Assembly: GCF_036203305.1 (NCBI RefSeq)
Contig: NZ_CP108131.1
Location: forward strand, 6,634,001-6,698,000
DNA from: Streptomyces sp. NBC_00190
GTDB lineage: Bacteria > Actinomycetota > Actinomycetes > Streptomycetales > Streptomycetaceae
DNA: 64,000 nucleotides
Direction of reading: 5' to 3'
The notes under the pieces were generated by a model. It was not told the origin of the DNA and did no database searches. It saw only the letters and a list, made by a program, of their open reading frames with translations. The position numbers and the translations under genes are program-made. Shown here piece by piece: positions 16,464 to 25,174 of this stretch (positions within the stretch are counted from its first letter, which is position 1; each line of letters begins with the position of its first letter).

Positions 16464-17678
16464 CGTCAGCAGGACGGGCAGGTCACGCGGCCCGTTCGCG
16501 ATGAAGGAACCGGACCCCGGGATCTCGGAGCGGGGTCGCGCCAACCGGAGGCCGGGGAAGCGGTCGAAGAGCCGCGGCAGCGCGATCCCGGCCTCCAGCC
16601 GGGCGAAGGGGGCGCCCAGACAGTGGTGGGCGCCGTGCCCGAAGGCGAGGTGCTCGTGCCTCTCGCGGAGCAGGTCGAAGCCGAGCGCGTCCGGGCCGTG
16701 CTGCTCCGGATCCTGGCCGGCCGCCGCGTAGGAGACGAGGATCGCGTCACCCTGTGCGATGGTCACCCCGTCCACGTCGATGTCCTGGGTGGCGAAACGC
16801 AGCGGCATGTGTGCGACCGGGCCGTGCAGGCGCAGGGACTCCTCGATCGCGTCCTGCCAGGTGGCCCGGCCGGCCCGGATGTGCGCCAGCTGATCGGGCC
16901 GGGACAGCAGCTCCACCAGTGCGCTGCCCAGCAGGTTGGCCGTGGTCTCGTGGCCGGCCCCGATCATGAGCATCAGGGTGTCGGCGAGTTCCTGTTCGTT
17001 CAGCCGCTTCCCGTCCTCGTCGCGTACGGCGATCAGCTCGGAGGAGAAGTCGGGTCCGGGGTGCTCGCGCTTGTACGCCACCAGGTCGGTGAGGACCGCG
17101 TAGATGGCCCGCCCGCGTTCCTGGATGTCGTCGATGCTCCCGGGGTCGCGGAAGAAGGCGTCCATCATCTGCCGCAGCGAGTCGCTGGTGGCCTCCGGTA
17201 TGCCGAACAGCCGGCAGATCACCTGGAATGGCAGCGGGTGGGTGAACGCGGCCCGCAGGTCCACCGTCTCCCCGGCCGGCGCCGCGGCCAGCTCCTCCAG
17301 CAGCGCGCCCGTCACCTCCTCCACGGCCGGCGCGAGCGACTTCGTGCGCCGGGCGGTGAAGGCGCCCGCCACCAGCCGGCGCAGCCGGGAGTGCTCGGCG
17401 CCGTAGGCCGTGAGCATGTTCTCCACGGACACCCAGGGGTAGAGCGGCCAGTCGGGGGTGATCTCGCCGTCGCGGAAGGGCGGCCAGTGCCGGCGGGGAT
17501 CCTTGGACACCCGTGGATCCGTCAGGAGCTGTTTGATCCGTTCGTGCCGGGTCACCGACCAGGCCCGCACACCGCCCGGCAGCTCCACCCGGGCGATGGG
17601 CCCGAGCCGGCGCAGCGCGGCGGCCTCGCCGGCGAGATCACTCCCCGTGGGGTCGAGCGGGAACACGCTCTGGGACAT
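16458..17678 (-). CDS. Cytochrome P450
   Basis: 406 residues of bacterial CYP105/107-like size. The I-helix has [14 protein letters not shown] with the acid-threonine pair, the K-helix [10 protein letters not shown] (ExxR), and the heme loop [17 protein letters not shown] has thiolate Cys353. It probably hydroxylates or couples a pathway intermediate. It lies between two inverted copies of the same oxidase half-gene and follows the 17784 gene on the same strand with a 105-bp gap containing a hairpin. ATG 17678 is chosen from the ribosome-like GGAAG upstream and the normal N-terminal length. No ferredoxin gene lies nearby. Confidence 0.93.
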   Translation of the reverse strand: MSQSVFPLDPTGSDLAGEAAALRRLGPIARVELPGGVRAWSVTRHERIKQLLTDPRVSKDPRRHWPPFRDGEITPDWPLYPWVSVENMLTAYGAEHSRLRRLVAGAFTARRTKSLAPAVEEVTGALLEELAAAPAGETVDLRAAFTHPLPFQVICRLFGIPEATSDSLRQMMDAFFRDPGSIDDIQERGRAIYAVLTDLVAYKREHPGPDFSSELIAVRDEDGKRLNEQELADTLMLMIGAGHETTANLLGSALVELLSRPDQLAHIRAGRATWQDAIEESLRLHGPVAHMPLRFATQDIDVDGVTIAQGDAILVSYAAAGQDPEQHGPDALGFDLLRERHEHLAFGHGAHHCLGAPFARLEAGIALPRLFDRFPGLRLARPRSEIPGSGSFIANGPRDLPVLLTS

Positions 17679-17729
17679 CTGTGCTTCCAATCTGCCGGAT
17701 CCGCCGGCGGTCCCGCGGGCAGGCGGCCG

Positions 17730-17773
17730 CCCACCGCGGCGGTCCCGAAGGGGGAGGGGGCCGCTGCGGTGGG
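17730..17773 (-). terminator. Imperfect hairpin between oxidase copy 2 and the P450 gene
   Basis: CCCACCGC..GCGG (17730-17746) can pair with CCGC..GCGGTGGG (17758-17773) with one mismatch and one bulge, just after the stop of the upstream oxidase gene (17784). It could partly terminate or stabilise the 3' end, lowering P450 transcription relative to the oxidase. Confidence 0.35.
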
Positions 17774-17783
17774 CGATCACCGG

Positions 17784-19166
17784 CTAGTGCGAGCCGGGCG
17801 TACCGGGCTCCAGGTTGTAGTTGACGCGGAAGGTGTTGGCCGGGTCGTGCACGGCCTTGAGCCGGACCAGACGTGCGTGGTCCTCGGGGTCGTACGCCGA
17901 ACGCACTTGCTCCGGACCGGCGTTCTCGCCGATGCCCATGAAGTTCACGAAACGCCCCGTCGTACGGGGGGCCAGAGCGTCGAAGAGCCGGCGGTGCACC
18001 GGCCGTACGGTCTCGGGGGTGAACGGGCCGACCAGCGGCGAGATCACGTAGAGCAGGTAGCGCGCGTCGCGGTGGCCGACGGCGTTCGGGGCTCCCTGCC
18101 GCCGGGCCAGCATGCCGCCGAGGTGACGCAGTTCGACGATGCACATGACGGGCGCGCCGGGGCCGACCGTCTTGAGGACCGTCGGCACGTCGGACTCGGC
18201 CAGCTCGCTGAGCATGGCGCCGTCCGCGTACCACGGCATGGGAGTCGGCGGGTCGTTGTGGATGGCCGCGCTCGCGGTGTACGGCATCTCCGTCAGCGTG
18301 TCCAGCAGTCGCGGCGCGACCGCGCGTAGGGGGGCGACCAGACGCTCGCCCTCCTCGGCCGTACCCGTGTAGGCGATCCGGACGTGGGCGACGTACCGGC
18401 CGCGCAGCGGCTCCGGTGCGAAGGGTGCGTCCGGCACCGGGATGAGGGCGAGGGAGGAGTTCATGTGGTGGGGGGTGGTGGTGGTCCATTGGTGCCAGGT
18501 GTGGAGGATGTCTTCGACGTGGGGTGTGTCGAAGTAGAGGCCGCCGCCGTAGATGCGGGGTTGGGGCATGAGGGCGGTTTCGAGTCCGGTGACGATGCCG
18601 AAGTTGTCCTTGCCTCCGAGGAGGGCCCAGAACAGGTCGGGGTCGCTGTCGGGGGTGATCTGTTTGATCTGTGCGTCGGCGGTGACGACTTCCATGCGGT
18701 GGACGTGGTCGGCCGCCCAGCCGTAGGTCCGGCCGAGGAGGGCCAGTCCGCCGCCCAGGATGTAGGAGACGGCGCCGACGTGCGGGGCCGAGCCGTTGAG
18801 GGGGGCCAGGCCGTGGCGTCCGGCTTCGGGGACGACGTGTTCCCAGCGCACCCCGGCTTCCAGCCACGCGGTCCTGGCCTCGGGGTCGATCCGTACCCCG
18901 GACATGCGCCGGGTCGAGATCAGCACCCCGCCGTCCATTCCCACCGACAGACCGTGTCCGGTCGCCTGCACGGCCACCGGCAGACCCCTGGCCCCCGCGA
19001 ACCGAACCGCCGCCGCCACGTCCCGCGCCGAGACCGCACCCACGATCACATCGGGCCGGTGCACCACCGCACGCTGGAAACCCGTCCGCTCCTCGTCGAA
19101 ACCCTCCTGCCCGGGCAGGAACACCTCACCCTCGACCCGCGACACCAGCGAAGAGAAATCACTCAT
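17784..19166 (-). CDS. Berberine-bridge-type FAD-linked oxidase, copy 2
   Basis: 460 residues with the same FAD-binding N-terminal half as the 15087 gene (His71 in ATGHG, SYILGGG loop) and the C-terminus [12 protein letters not shown]. Its last ~220 residues diverge, so the two enzymes probably handle different substrates or sequential oxidations while sharing one flavin-binding half. Its own promoter candidate lies 48 nt upstream (19215-19244). The P450 gene follows downstream on the same strand. Confidence 0.9.
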   Translation of the reverse strand: MSDFSSLVSRVEGEVFLPGQEGFDEERTGFQRAVVHRPDVIVGAVSARDVAAAVRFAGARGLPVAVQATGHGLSVGMDGGVLISTRRMSGVRIDPEARTAWLEAGVRWEHVVPEAGRHGLAPLNGSAPHVGAVSYILGGGLALLGRTYGWAADHVHRMEVVTADAQIKQITPDSDPDLFWALLGGKDNFGIVTGLETALMPQPRIYGGGLYFDTPHVEDILHTWHQWTTTTPHHMNSSLALIPVPDAPFAPEPLRGRYVAHVRIAYTGTAEEGERLVAPLRAVAPRLLDTLTEMPYTASAAIHNDPPTPMPWYADGAMLSELAESDVPTVLKTVGPGAPVMCIVELRHLGGMLARRQGAPNAVGHRDARYLLYVISPLVGPFTPETVRPVHRRLFDALAPRTTGRFVNFMGIGENAGPEQVRSAYDPEDHARLVRLKAVHDPANTFRVNYNLEPGTPGSH

Positions 19167-19178
19167 AAAGCAACCTTT
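18456..19178 (-). repeat. 723-bp inverted repeat, copy 2
   Basis: Reverse-complement partner of 15075-15797, same length with one mismatch found by reading both through. The intervening 2,658 bp (15798-18455) contains the P450 gene and the unique 3' halves of both oxidases. Confidence 0.95.
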
Positions 19179-19214
19179 CCACGAAGGCGGAGCCAAGCCC
19201 CGCCTGCATAAATG

Positions 19215-19244
19215 ATGTTGAAGCGGCCGGCACTTCATGTCCAA
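19215..19244 (-). promoter_or_regulatory. Candidate promoter of oxidase copy 2 / P450 (TTGGAC-N18-CAACAT)
   Basis: On the minus strand TATTGGAC has TTGGAC at 19244-19239, an 18-nt spacer and CAACAT at 19220-19215, 48 nt before ATG 19166. It is in inverted orientation to the methyltransferase promoter: GTCCAATA (19239-19246) and TATTGGAC (19278-19285) form an 8-bp inverted repeat with a 31-nt spacer. Confidence 0.5.
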
Positions 19245-19279
19245 TAAGAAACCGTGCTGGCCGTCAGAAGCCCTGACTA

Positions 19280-19309
19280 TTGGACGCGGTCGCGCGGATG
19301 CCGCACGAT
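19280..19309 (+). promoter_or_regulatory. Candidate promoter of the methyltransferase gene (TTGGAC-N18-CACGAT)
   Basis: TTGGAC at 19280-19285, an 18-nt spacer, and CACGAT at 19304-19309, 31 nt before ATG 19341. It shares CTATTGGAC and the spacing with 6790-6819. Confidence 0.5.
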
Positions 19310-19340
19310 TTCTCCGGCGAACTCAAGTCAAGGAGCCGGT

Positions 19341-20213
19341 ATGGGTAATTCGGAAAGCACGGCGGAGATGCACCGTGTGTTCAACAGCGCCGCGGACGTG
19401 TACGACCAGAGCGGAGTCGAGTTCTTCGGACCCATCGGCCGACGGCTCGTCGAATTCTCCGGAATTCGGAGCGGTGACTCGGTGCTGGACGTGGGCTGCG
19501 GCCGGGGCGCCGTGCTGTTTCCGGCCGCGGCGGCCGTGGGCAGCACCGGAGAGGTCATCGGAATCGACCTCGCCGAGGAAATGGTCAAGTACGCGGATGC
19601 CGACGCGCGGTCGCAGGGCCTGGCCCAGGTGACCACCCAGGTCATGAACGGACAGGTGCCGGACTTCCCGGCCGGCCGCTTCGACGCGGTGGTCGGAGGC
19701 TTCAGCGTCTTCATCTGGACGCACGGCGCCGCCGAACTGCGCCCCTACCGCACGATCCTGCGCCCCGGCGGCCTCTTCGCGGCCAGCGCCCCCTCCTTCT
19801 TCCCGACAGCCACGGGCAAGTGGGGCTTCCTCCCCGAGGACGTGCACGACCTGCTGCTGCCGCACCTGACCCAGCCCAAGGACGGCGATGCCTACGACTG
19901 CCCCTTCACCAACATCCACAACAACTGGCTGGTGACCCCCGATACCGTCGCAGCCACCCTGACCGAGGCGGGCTTCACTGACGTGGCCGTACTGGAGGAG
20001 GACCTGCCCATCGTCGTGGAGTCCGGGGCCCAGTGGGTCGCCTGGACCCGCTCGCACGGCATGCGACGGCTGTGGGACAGGTTGTCCGAGCGGGAGGCAC
20101 AGGAGCTGGCCGCCGAGGTCGCCCGGCGCCTGGACGCCCTGCGCTCGGCCGACGGCAGCATCACGCTGCCGACCCCGATCGTGTACCTGCGCGGCCGGGC
20201 CCCGCAGGTCTGA
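19341..20213 (+). CDS. SAM-dependent class I methyltransferase
   Basis: 290 residues. Motif I is VLDVGCGRGAVLF (about residues 49-61), motif II GEVIGIDLAEEMV, and the acidic/aromatic motif FDAVVGGFSVFIWT precedes the post-I helix. The fold resembles UbiE/MenG-type small-molecule C- or O-methyltransferases. ATG 19341 follows AAGGAG (19330-19335). As the last biosynthetic gene before unrelated genes, it marks a likely right edge of the cluster, and it shares a promoter motif with the PKS operon and oxidase copy 2. Confidence 0.88.
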   Translation: MGNSESTAEMHRVFNSAADVYDQSGVEFFGPIGRRLVEFSGIRSGDSVLDVGCGRGAVLFPAAAAVGSTGEVIGIDLAEEMVKYADADARSQGLAQVTTQVMNGQVPDFPAGRFDAVVGGFSVFIWTHGAAELRPYRTILRPGGLFAASAPSFFPTATGKWGFLPEDVHDLLLPHLTQPKDGDAYDCPFTNIHNNWLVTPDTVAATLTEAGFTDVAVLEEDLPIVVESGAQWVAWTRSHGMRRLWDRLSEREAQELAAEVARRLDALRSADGSITLPTPIVYLRGRAPQV

Positions 20214-20217
20214 CCGG

Positions 20218-20646
20218 TCATCCCGCCGCGGTCATCCGTCGCAGGCCCACCCACTGCAGGGCCGCGTACACGCCCACGACCACCGCGCCGATCAGCATGA
20301 ACACGATGCCGAAGCCCGTGAGCGGGACGAGATCCCCCGCGGCCACCACCAGGCAGGCGACGGCGGAGCCGAGATTCACCCCGATCACGGCTTTGGCCAG
20401 GCCGGCCGGGATCACCGGGTACCCGGCGATGAGGGCCAGCGAGGCCGCCCCGCCGAGCTGGTAGAGCCCGAAGCCGACGCTGAAGCCGACCGGCATCCCG
20501 GTGGCGGAACCCAGGGGGCCGTACGCGGCGATGAGCACGGTGGCCATCACGGCGGTGCTGACACTGTCGATCCGCAGGACCAGCCGCAGGAAGCGGTCGG
20601 ACGCCTGCCGGGCGGCAGGGTCGGTCGTATGCATCGTCTGTGTCAT
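20218..20646 (-). CDS. Small integral membrane protein
   Basis: 142 residues. After a ~25-residue charged N-terminus there are four hydrophobic helices, roughly 28-48, 58-80, 86-106 and 112-132, with few polar residues; no enzymatic motif is visible. Divergent from an XRE-type regulator across a 112-bp gap that contains a 41-bp perfect palindrome, so it is probably that regulator's target. Function unknown; such small four-helix proteins next to MmyB-type regulators are common in Streptomyces. Confidence 0.7.
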   Translation of the reverse strand: MTQTMHTTDPAARQASDRFLRLVLRIDSVSTAVMATVLIAAYGPLGSATGMPVGFSVGFGLYQLGGAASLALIAGYPVIPAGLAKAVIGVNLGSAVACLVVAAGDLVPLTGFGIVFMLIGAVVVGVYAALQWVGLRRMTAAG

Positions 20647-20695
20647 GGCAGGGCTCCTTCGCACCGGACTGTGCCACCACCGTGACACGGGACAG

Positions 20696-20736
20696 GTCGC
20701 GGACTCCATGACCTCAGAGGTCATGGAGTCCGCGAC
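20696..20736. promoter_or_regulatory. 41-bp perfect palindrome between divergent genes
   Basis: Two 20-bp arms (20696-20715 and 20717-20736) are exact reverse complements around a single A at 20716. The core reads GACTCCATGACCTC then the mirror half. It sits between the membrane protein start (20646) and the regulator start (20759) and is the obvious dimer-binding operator for the XRE regulator. Confidence 0.8.
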
Positions 20737-20758
20737 CCCGGCCGTTACGGTGGAGTGC

Positions 20759-21586
20759 ATGAAGACGGAAGACCCGCCCCGCGTCGGGCTGTTACTGCGC
20801 GACTGGCGCCAGCGCAGGAAGTTCAGCCAGCTCGACCTCGCCCTGCGCGCCGAGACCTCCACCCGGCACCTGTCCTGCGTGGAGACGGGGCGGGCCCGGC
20901 CCAGCCGGGAGATGGTGCTGCGGCTCGCCGAGCACCTCGACGTGCCGCTGCGCGACCGCAACAGCCTGCTGCTGGCGGCCGGCTACGCCCCCGCCTATCA
21001 GGAGAGCCCCCTGGACAGCGACCGCATGGCGATGGCCCGCCAGGCACTGCGGAGCATGCTGGCCGGCCACGAGCCCTACCCGGCGGCGGTCGTGGACCGG
21101 GTCTGGAACATCGTCGACTCCAACCGCTCGATGTCCCTCCTGCTGGACAGCGTCCCGCCGACCCTCACGGCCGAGGGCGCGAACGTGATGCGCCTGATCC
21201 TGCACCCGGACGGCCTCCCGCAGCACTGCCTCAACTTCGCGGAGGTCCGCGCCCACGCCCTCGGCCGACTCCTGCACCAGGCCAACGGCACCGGCCACCC
21301 CGAGCTGCGGGCGCTGTACGACGAGGTGTCCGCCTACCCGCCGCCACCGGACACCGGCGCCCCACCCGGGCCGGTGGACGCGACCGGCATGGTGGTCCCG
21401 CTGCGGCTGCGCACGCCCTTCGGCGACATGGCGCTGTTCAGCATGATCGCCACCTTCGGCGCGCCCGCGGACGTGACGCTGTCCGAACTCGCGGTCGAGA
21501 CGTTCTTCCCGATGGACGAGGAGACCGCCCGGCTTCTGCGCCTGCACGCGGCGGCCGCCGACCCGAAGGACCCCCGAGGCTCCTGA
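20759..21586 (+). CDS. XRE-family regulator with MmyB-like ligand-binding domain
   Basis: 275 residues. The helix-turn-helix occupies ~8-65 (LLLRDWRQRRKFSQLDLALRA, CVETGRARPSREMVLRLAEHL). It is followed by the MmyB-like domain that binds a small hydrophobic ligand in this family (NRSMSLLLD, MRLILHPDGL, FSMIATFGAP, ELAVETFFPMD). Codon 12 (20792-20794) is TTA, so expression likely depends on bldA. MmyB itself activates methylenomycin genes, but most homologues repress a divergent oxidoreductase or membrane gene; the palindrome and the divergent membrane protein fit the latter. Confidence 0.85.
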   Translation: MKTEDPPRVGLLLRDWRQRRKFSQLDLALRAETSTRHLSCVETGRARPSREMVLRLAEHLDVPLRDRNSLLLAAGYAPAYQESPLDSDRMAMARQALRSMLAGHEPYPAAVVDRVWNIVDSNRSMSLLLDSVPPTLTAEGANVMRLILHPDGLPQHCLNFAEVRAHALGRLLHQANGTGHPELRALYDEVSAYPPPPDTGAPPGPVDATGMVVPLRLRTPFGDMALFSMIATFGAPADVTLSELAVETFFPMDEETARLLRLHAAAADPKDPRGS

Positions 21587-21722
21587 CGCGGCATGGCCGG
21601 TCAGCCGACCGAGGCCGGGACCTTGCGCCCGGGGGGCGGTTCACCCGGCGGCCACGCGGTGTCCAGCTGTCCGTCGGGGATTGACGGTGGGGCTTGTCAG
21701 TCTGGCGTGGTGTGATGGGGGC

Positions 21723-22547
21723 ATGATCGAAGAGTTCCTGGCCCAAGACCTGTCCGCGGTGGAAGAAGCGGTCCGCAAGGCGGCGGCGGTCGAGATCATG
21801 CCGAGATTCCGCCAGCTCGCCGACGACGAGGTCGACGAGAAGAGCGGACCGCACGACCTGGTGACGGTCGCCGACCGCAAGGCCGAGGAGCACCTCACGG
21901 CCGCCCTGACGCGGCTGCTGCCCGGCTCGGCCGTGGTCGGCGAGGAAGCCGTCCACGCCGACCCGACCGTGTACGAGGCGCTGCGCGCCGACGCCCCGGT
22001 GTGGATCGTGGACCCGGTCGACGGCACCCGGCAGTTCGTCTCCGGCGACCCCGCCTTCTGCACCCTGGTGGCGCTGGCCCACCGCGGGGAGATCCTCGCC
22101 TCCTGGACCTTCGCCCCGGCCCTGGAGGAGCTGGCGACCGCCGTGCGCGGGCAGGGCGCGTACGTCAACGGCGAGCGGATCCACAGCGGTTCGCCCGAGC
22201 CGGGCGCCGAGCTGCGGATCGCCATGGCCCACCCGCTGTACACCTCCGAGGAGGACAAGCGCACCCTGGGCCGGCTGGACGTGCCCGGTGTGGCGGCCCG
22301 GCCCTGCGGATCGGCGGGCCTGGAGTACCTGAAGGTGGCCCGCGGCGAGATGGACGGCCTGGCTTTCACCTGGCCCTCGGCCTGGGACCACGCGGCCGGT
22401 CTGCTGCTGGTCGCCGAGGCCGGCGGGGCGCAGAGCACCGTCGCCGGGCTCCCCTTCCGGGTGGACCGGGACAACGCGCTGCCCTTCGCGGTCGGCCGGG
22501 ACGAGGCCACCGTGGTCCGCATCCGCGACCTGCTGCGGGGTCAGTGA
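21723..22547 (+). CDS. Inositol monophosphatase family phosphatase
   Basis: 274 residues with the three metal-site motifs of the family: [20 protein letters not shown] (DPxDGT) and [11 protein letters not shown] (WD-x-AAG). These Mg-dependent enzymes hydrolyse inositol phosphates, histidinol phosphate or related sugar phosphates. The 3' neighbour begins 57 nt later with its own ribosome site. Substrate cannot be assigned; it might be histidinol-phosphatase (HisN-like), but there are no his genes around it. Confidence 0.88.
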   Translation: MIEEFLAQDLSAVEEAVRKAAAVEIMPRFRQLADDEVDEKSGPHDLVTVADRKAEEHLTAALTRLLPGSAVVGEEAVHADPTVYEALRADAPVWIVDPVDGTRQFVSGDPAFCTLVALAHRGEILASWTFAPALEELATAVRGQGAYVNGERIHSGSPEPGAELRIAMAHPLYTSEEDKRTLGRLDVPGVAARPCGSAGLEYLKVARGEMDGLAFTWPSAWDHAAGLLLVAEAGGAQSTVAGLPFRVDRDNALPFAVGRDEATVVRIRDLLRGQ

Positions 22548-22603
22548 CCGCGCGGCCGGAATATCCTGGGGAACACAGGCGCCGCCGGACGAAGGAGTCG
22601 CAA

Positions 22604-24022
22604 GTGCCGTCGATTCTCGATGCGGTCGTGGTGGGGGCGGGGCCCAACGGGCTGACGGCCGCCGTCGAACTGGCCCGGCGCGGCTTCTCGGTGGCCGTCT
22701 TCGAAGCCGCCGGCACGGTCGGCGGCGGAGCCCGGACCGAGGAGCTGACCCTCCCCGGCTTCCGGCACGACCCCTGCTCGGCCGTGCACCCGCTCGGCAT
22801 CGGCTCGCCCGTCTTCGCCACGATGCCGCTGAAGCGGTACGGGCTGGAGTGGCTGCACGCCCCGCTGCCCATGGCGCACCCCTTCGACGACGGCACGGCA
22901 GCAGTCCTGTCCCGCTCGGTCGCGGAGACGGCGGCGTCCCTCGGGCCGCGCGACGCCGGTGCGTACCGGCGGCTCGTGGGGCCCTACCTCGGCAAATGGG
23001 ACACGCTGGCCCGGGACTTCATGTCGCTGCCGAGCACCGCCCTGCCCCGCGACCCCGTCACCCTCGCCCGCTTCGGGCTCACCGGGCTGCCCCCCTCGAC
23101 GTGGCTCATGCGCCGCTTCCACGACGACCGGGCCCGGGCGCTGTTCGCGGGGCTCGTCGCGCACGCCATCGCCCCGCTGGACGGGATCGCCACCGGCGCC
23201 GTCGGCCTCGTCTTCGCCCTGGCCGCGCACGCGAACGGCTGGCCCCTGCCGCGCGGCGGCTCGCAGTCGATCTCCGACGCGCTCGCCGCGTACCTGCGCG
23301 ACCTCGGCGGCACGGTCCACACCGGCTTCGAGGTCAAGCGGCTCGACGACCTCCCGCCGGCCCGCGCGTACGTCTTCGACACCTCGCCGACCGCGCTGGC
23401 CCGCATCGCACGCCTGGGCCGGGTGTACGAGGGCTACAAGTACGGCGCCTCCGTATTCAAGATCGACTACGCGCTGGACGGCCCCGTCCCGTGGACCGCC
23501 GAGGAACCGCGCCGGGCCGGCACCGTCCAGATCGGCCCGCGGGCCCGCGACGTCGACGCCGCCCTGCAACTCGCCTCCGGCGGCCGCGCCCCTCGCAACC
23601 CCTTCCTCATCACCGCGCAGCCCAGCCTCGTCGACCCCGGCCGGGCGCCCGAGGGCAAGCACGTGTTCTGGGCGTACGGTCACGTCCCTGCGGGCTGGGG
23701 CGGCGACCTCACCGACGCGGTCGAACGCCAACTGGAGCGCTTCGCACCGGGCTTCCGCGACCTGGTCCTGGCCCGCGCCACGGCCGGCCCGCCCGAGCTC
23801 GCCGCCCGCAACCCCAACTACGTCGGCGGGGACATCGCCTGCGGCGCGGCCTCGGGGCTCCAGCTCCTGCTGCGCCCCAAGCTCTCCCTGTTCCCGTACA
23901 CGACCCCCCACCCGGCCGTCTTCATCTGCTCCTCCGCGACCCCGCCGGGCCCGGGCGTGCACGGCATGTCCGGCCACAACGCCGCCAAGGCGGTCTGGCG
24001 CCACCTGCGAAAGGACTCCTGA
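22604..24022 (+). CDS. Phytoene desaturase-like FAD/NAD(P) oxidoreductase
   Basis: 472 residues. The N-terminal Rossmann motif [20 protein letters not shown] and the [14 protein letters not shown] segment are typical of carotenoid desaturase/PYROXD2-like flavoproteins. The C-terminal [20 protein letters not shown] completes the FAD site. GTG 22604 follows GAAGGAG (22591-22597). The TGA overlaps the ATG of the next gene by one base. No crt genes are nearby, so it is probably not a carotenoid enzyme; substrate unknown. Confidence 0.82.
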   Translation: MPSILDAVVVGAGPNGLTAAVELARRGFSVAVFEAAGTVGGGARTEELTLPGFRHDPCSAVHPLGIGSPVFATMPLKRYGLEWLHAPLPMAHPFDDGTAAVLSRSVAETAASLGPRDAGAYRRLVGPYLGKWDTLARDFMSLPSTALPRDPVTLARFGLTGLPPSTWLMRRFHDDRARALFAGLVAHAIAPLDGIATGAVGLVFALAAHANGWPLPRGGSQSISDALAAYLRDLGGTVHTGFEVKRLDDLPPARAYVFDTSPTALARIARLGRVYEGYKYGASVFKIDYALDGPVPWTAEEPRRAGTVQIGPRARDVDAALQLASGGRAPRNPFLITAQPSLVDPGRAPEGKHVFWAYGHVPAGWGGDLTDAVERQLERFAPGFRDLVLARATAGPPELAARNPNYVGGDIACGAASGLQLLLRPKLSLFPYTTPHPAVFICSSATPPGPGVHGMSGHNAAKAVWRHLRKDS

Positions 24023-24540
24023 TGCTCCGCATCACCCTGGTCCTCGGCGACATCACCGCCGAGAAGGCCGACGCGATCGTCAACGCCGCGAACTCCTCGC
24101 TGCTCGGCGGCGGCGGGGTGGACGGCGCCATCCACCGGCGCGGCGGGCCGGAGATCCTCGCCGCCTGCGAGGACCTGCGCCGCTCGCACTACGGCAAGGG
24201 CCTGCCGACCGGCCAGGCCGTCGCCACCACCGCGGGCCGGCTCGCGGCCGGGCACGTCATCCACACCGTCGGCCCGGTCTGGTCGCGGGAGGACGACCGG
24301 TCGGCGCTGCTGGCCTCCTGCTACCGCGAGTCCCTGCGGGTCGCCGACGAGCTGGGGGCCCGTACGGTCGCCTTCCCGGCCATCTCCACGGGGATCTACG
24401 GCTGGCCGATGGACGACGGGGCGCGGATCGCCGTGGAGACCGTACGGGCGGCCCGGACCGACGTGGACGAGGTGCGGTTCGTGCTCTTCGACGCGGCGGC
24501 CTACGCGGCCTTCGAGGCGGCGGTCGAGGCCGCCCGCTAG
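24022..24540 (+). CDS. Macrodomain protein, O-acetyl-ADP-ribose deacetylase type
   Basis: 172 residues forming a single macrodomain: GDITAEKADAIVNAANSSL, GGGGVDGAIHRRGG, the GQAVATTAG strand, HTVGPVW, and AFPAISTGIYGWP. The Asn of NAAN and the GGGGVDGAIH loop are those that position ADP-ribose in YmdB-like deacetylases, which also remove ADP-ribose from acidic residues. It is coupled by a one-base overlap to the upstream flavoprotein gene, which hints at an NAD-linked role, though the functional link is unclear. Confidence 0.9.
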   Translation: MLRITLVLGDITAEKADAIVNAANSSLLGGGGVDGAIHRRGGPEILAACEDLRRSHYGKGLPTGQAVATTAGRLAAGHVIHTVGPVWSREDDRSALLASCYRESLRVADELGARTVAFPAISTGIYGWPMDDGARIAVETVRAARTDVDEVRFVLFDAAAYAAFEAAVEAAR

Positions 24541-24556
24541 GCCGCCCGCGCGGACC

Positions 24557-25039
24557 TCACAGCGGTCGCGCGGAGGCGCCCGGGGAGGGGCGCGGGTACG
24601 TGCGGGACTGCTTGACACTGCCGTACGCGAAGCTCGACTCGATCGAGGCGATGCCGGGAATGGCGTGGATCCGGTGGCGCACCAGCGCCTCGTAGGCCTC
24701 CAGGTCCTCGATGACCACGCGCAGCAGGTAGTCGCTGCTCCCCGCCATCAGGTAGCAGTCCTGGATGTGCTCGATGACCGCCACGTGCTCCTCGAAGAGC
24801 CGGACCGCCTCCGCGGTGTGGCGTTCCAGCCGGATCCGGACGAAGACGGTGACCGGGAGCCCGAAGGCGACCTGGTCGACCATCGCCGTGTAGCCGCGGA
24901 TCAGACCCGCCTCCTCCAGCCGCCGGACGCGGCGCAGGCAGGGCGAGGGGGAGAGCCGGACGCGGTCGGCGAGGTCCTGGTTGCTCAGGCGCCCGTCGGC
25001 CTGCAATTCCCGGATGATCTGCAGATCGACTGCGTCCAT
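24557..25039 (-). CDS. Lrp/AsnC-family transcriptional regulator
   Basis: 160 residues: winged HTH at ~1-55 (DLQIIRELQADGRLSNQDLADRV, SPSPCLRRVRRLEEAGLI) and the RAM effector domain at ~65-145 (VFVRIRL, YLMAGSSDYLLRVV). ATG 25039 is chosen over GTG 25045 because the AAGGAG site lies at the proper distance only from 25039. Divergent from an EamA exporter with GGCAGA-type repeats between, so it probably senses an amino acid and switches on the exporter, while also regulating itself. Confidence 0.9.
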   Translation of the reverse strand: MDAVDLQIIRELQADGRLSNQDLADRVRLSPSPCLRRVRRLEEAGLIRGYTAMVDQVAFGLPVTVFVRIRLERHTAEAVRLFEEHVAVIEHIQDCYLMAGSSDYLLRVVIEDLEAYEALVRHRIHAIPGIASIESSFAYGSVKQSRTYPRPSPGASARPL

Positions 25040-25050
25040 GGCCACTCCTT

Positions 25051-25104
25051 GGCAGATTCTGCCCCAAACGTATGTCCGAGAGGCAGAACTGGCAATCGGC
25101 TGCC
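25051..25104. promoter_or_regulatory. Lrp operator repeats between lrp-like and eamA-like genes
   Basis: A perfect 13-bp palindrome GGCAGATTCTGCC (25051-25063) is followed 31 bp later by GGCAGAACTGGCA (25082-25094) and by GGCA..TGCC (25091-25104). Repeated half-sites in phase with three helical turns are what multimeric Lrp regulators bind. Confidence 0.6.
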
Positions 25105-25174
25105 CCGTCCGAAGCCCTAGCCTTGCCCGGGAACGGACCAGACCGGTCCGGTCTCAGAGGCTGGAGCAATTTCC

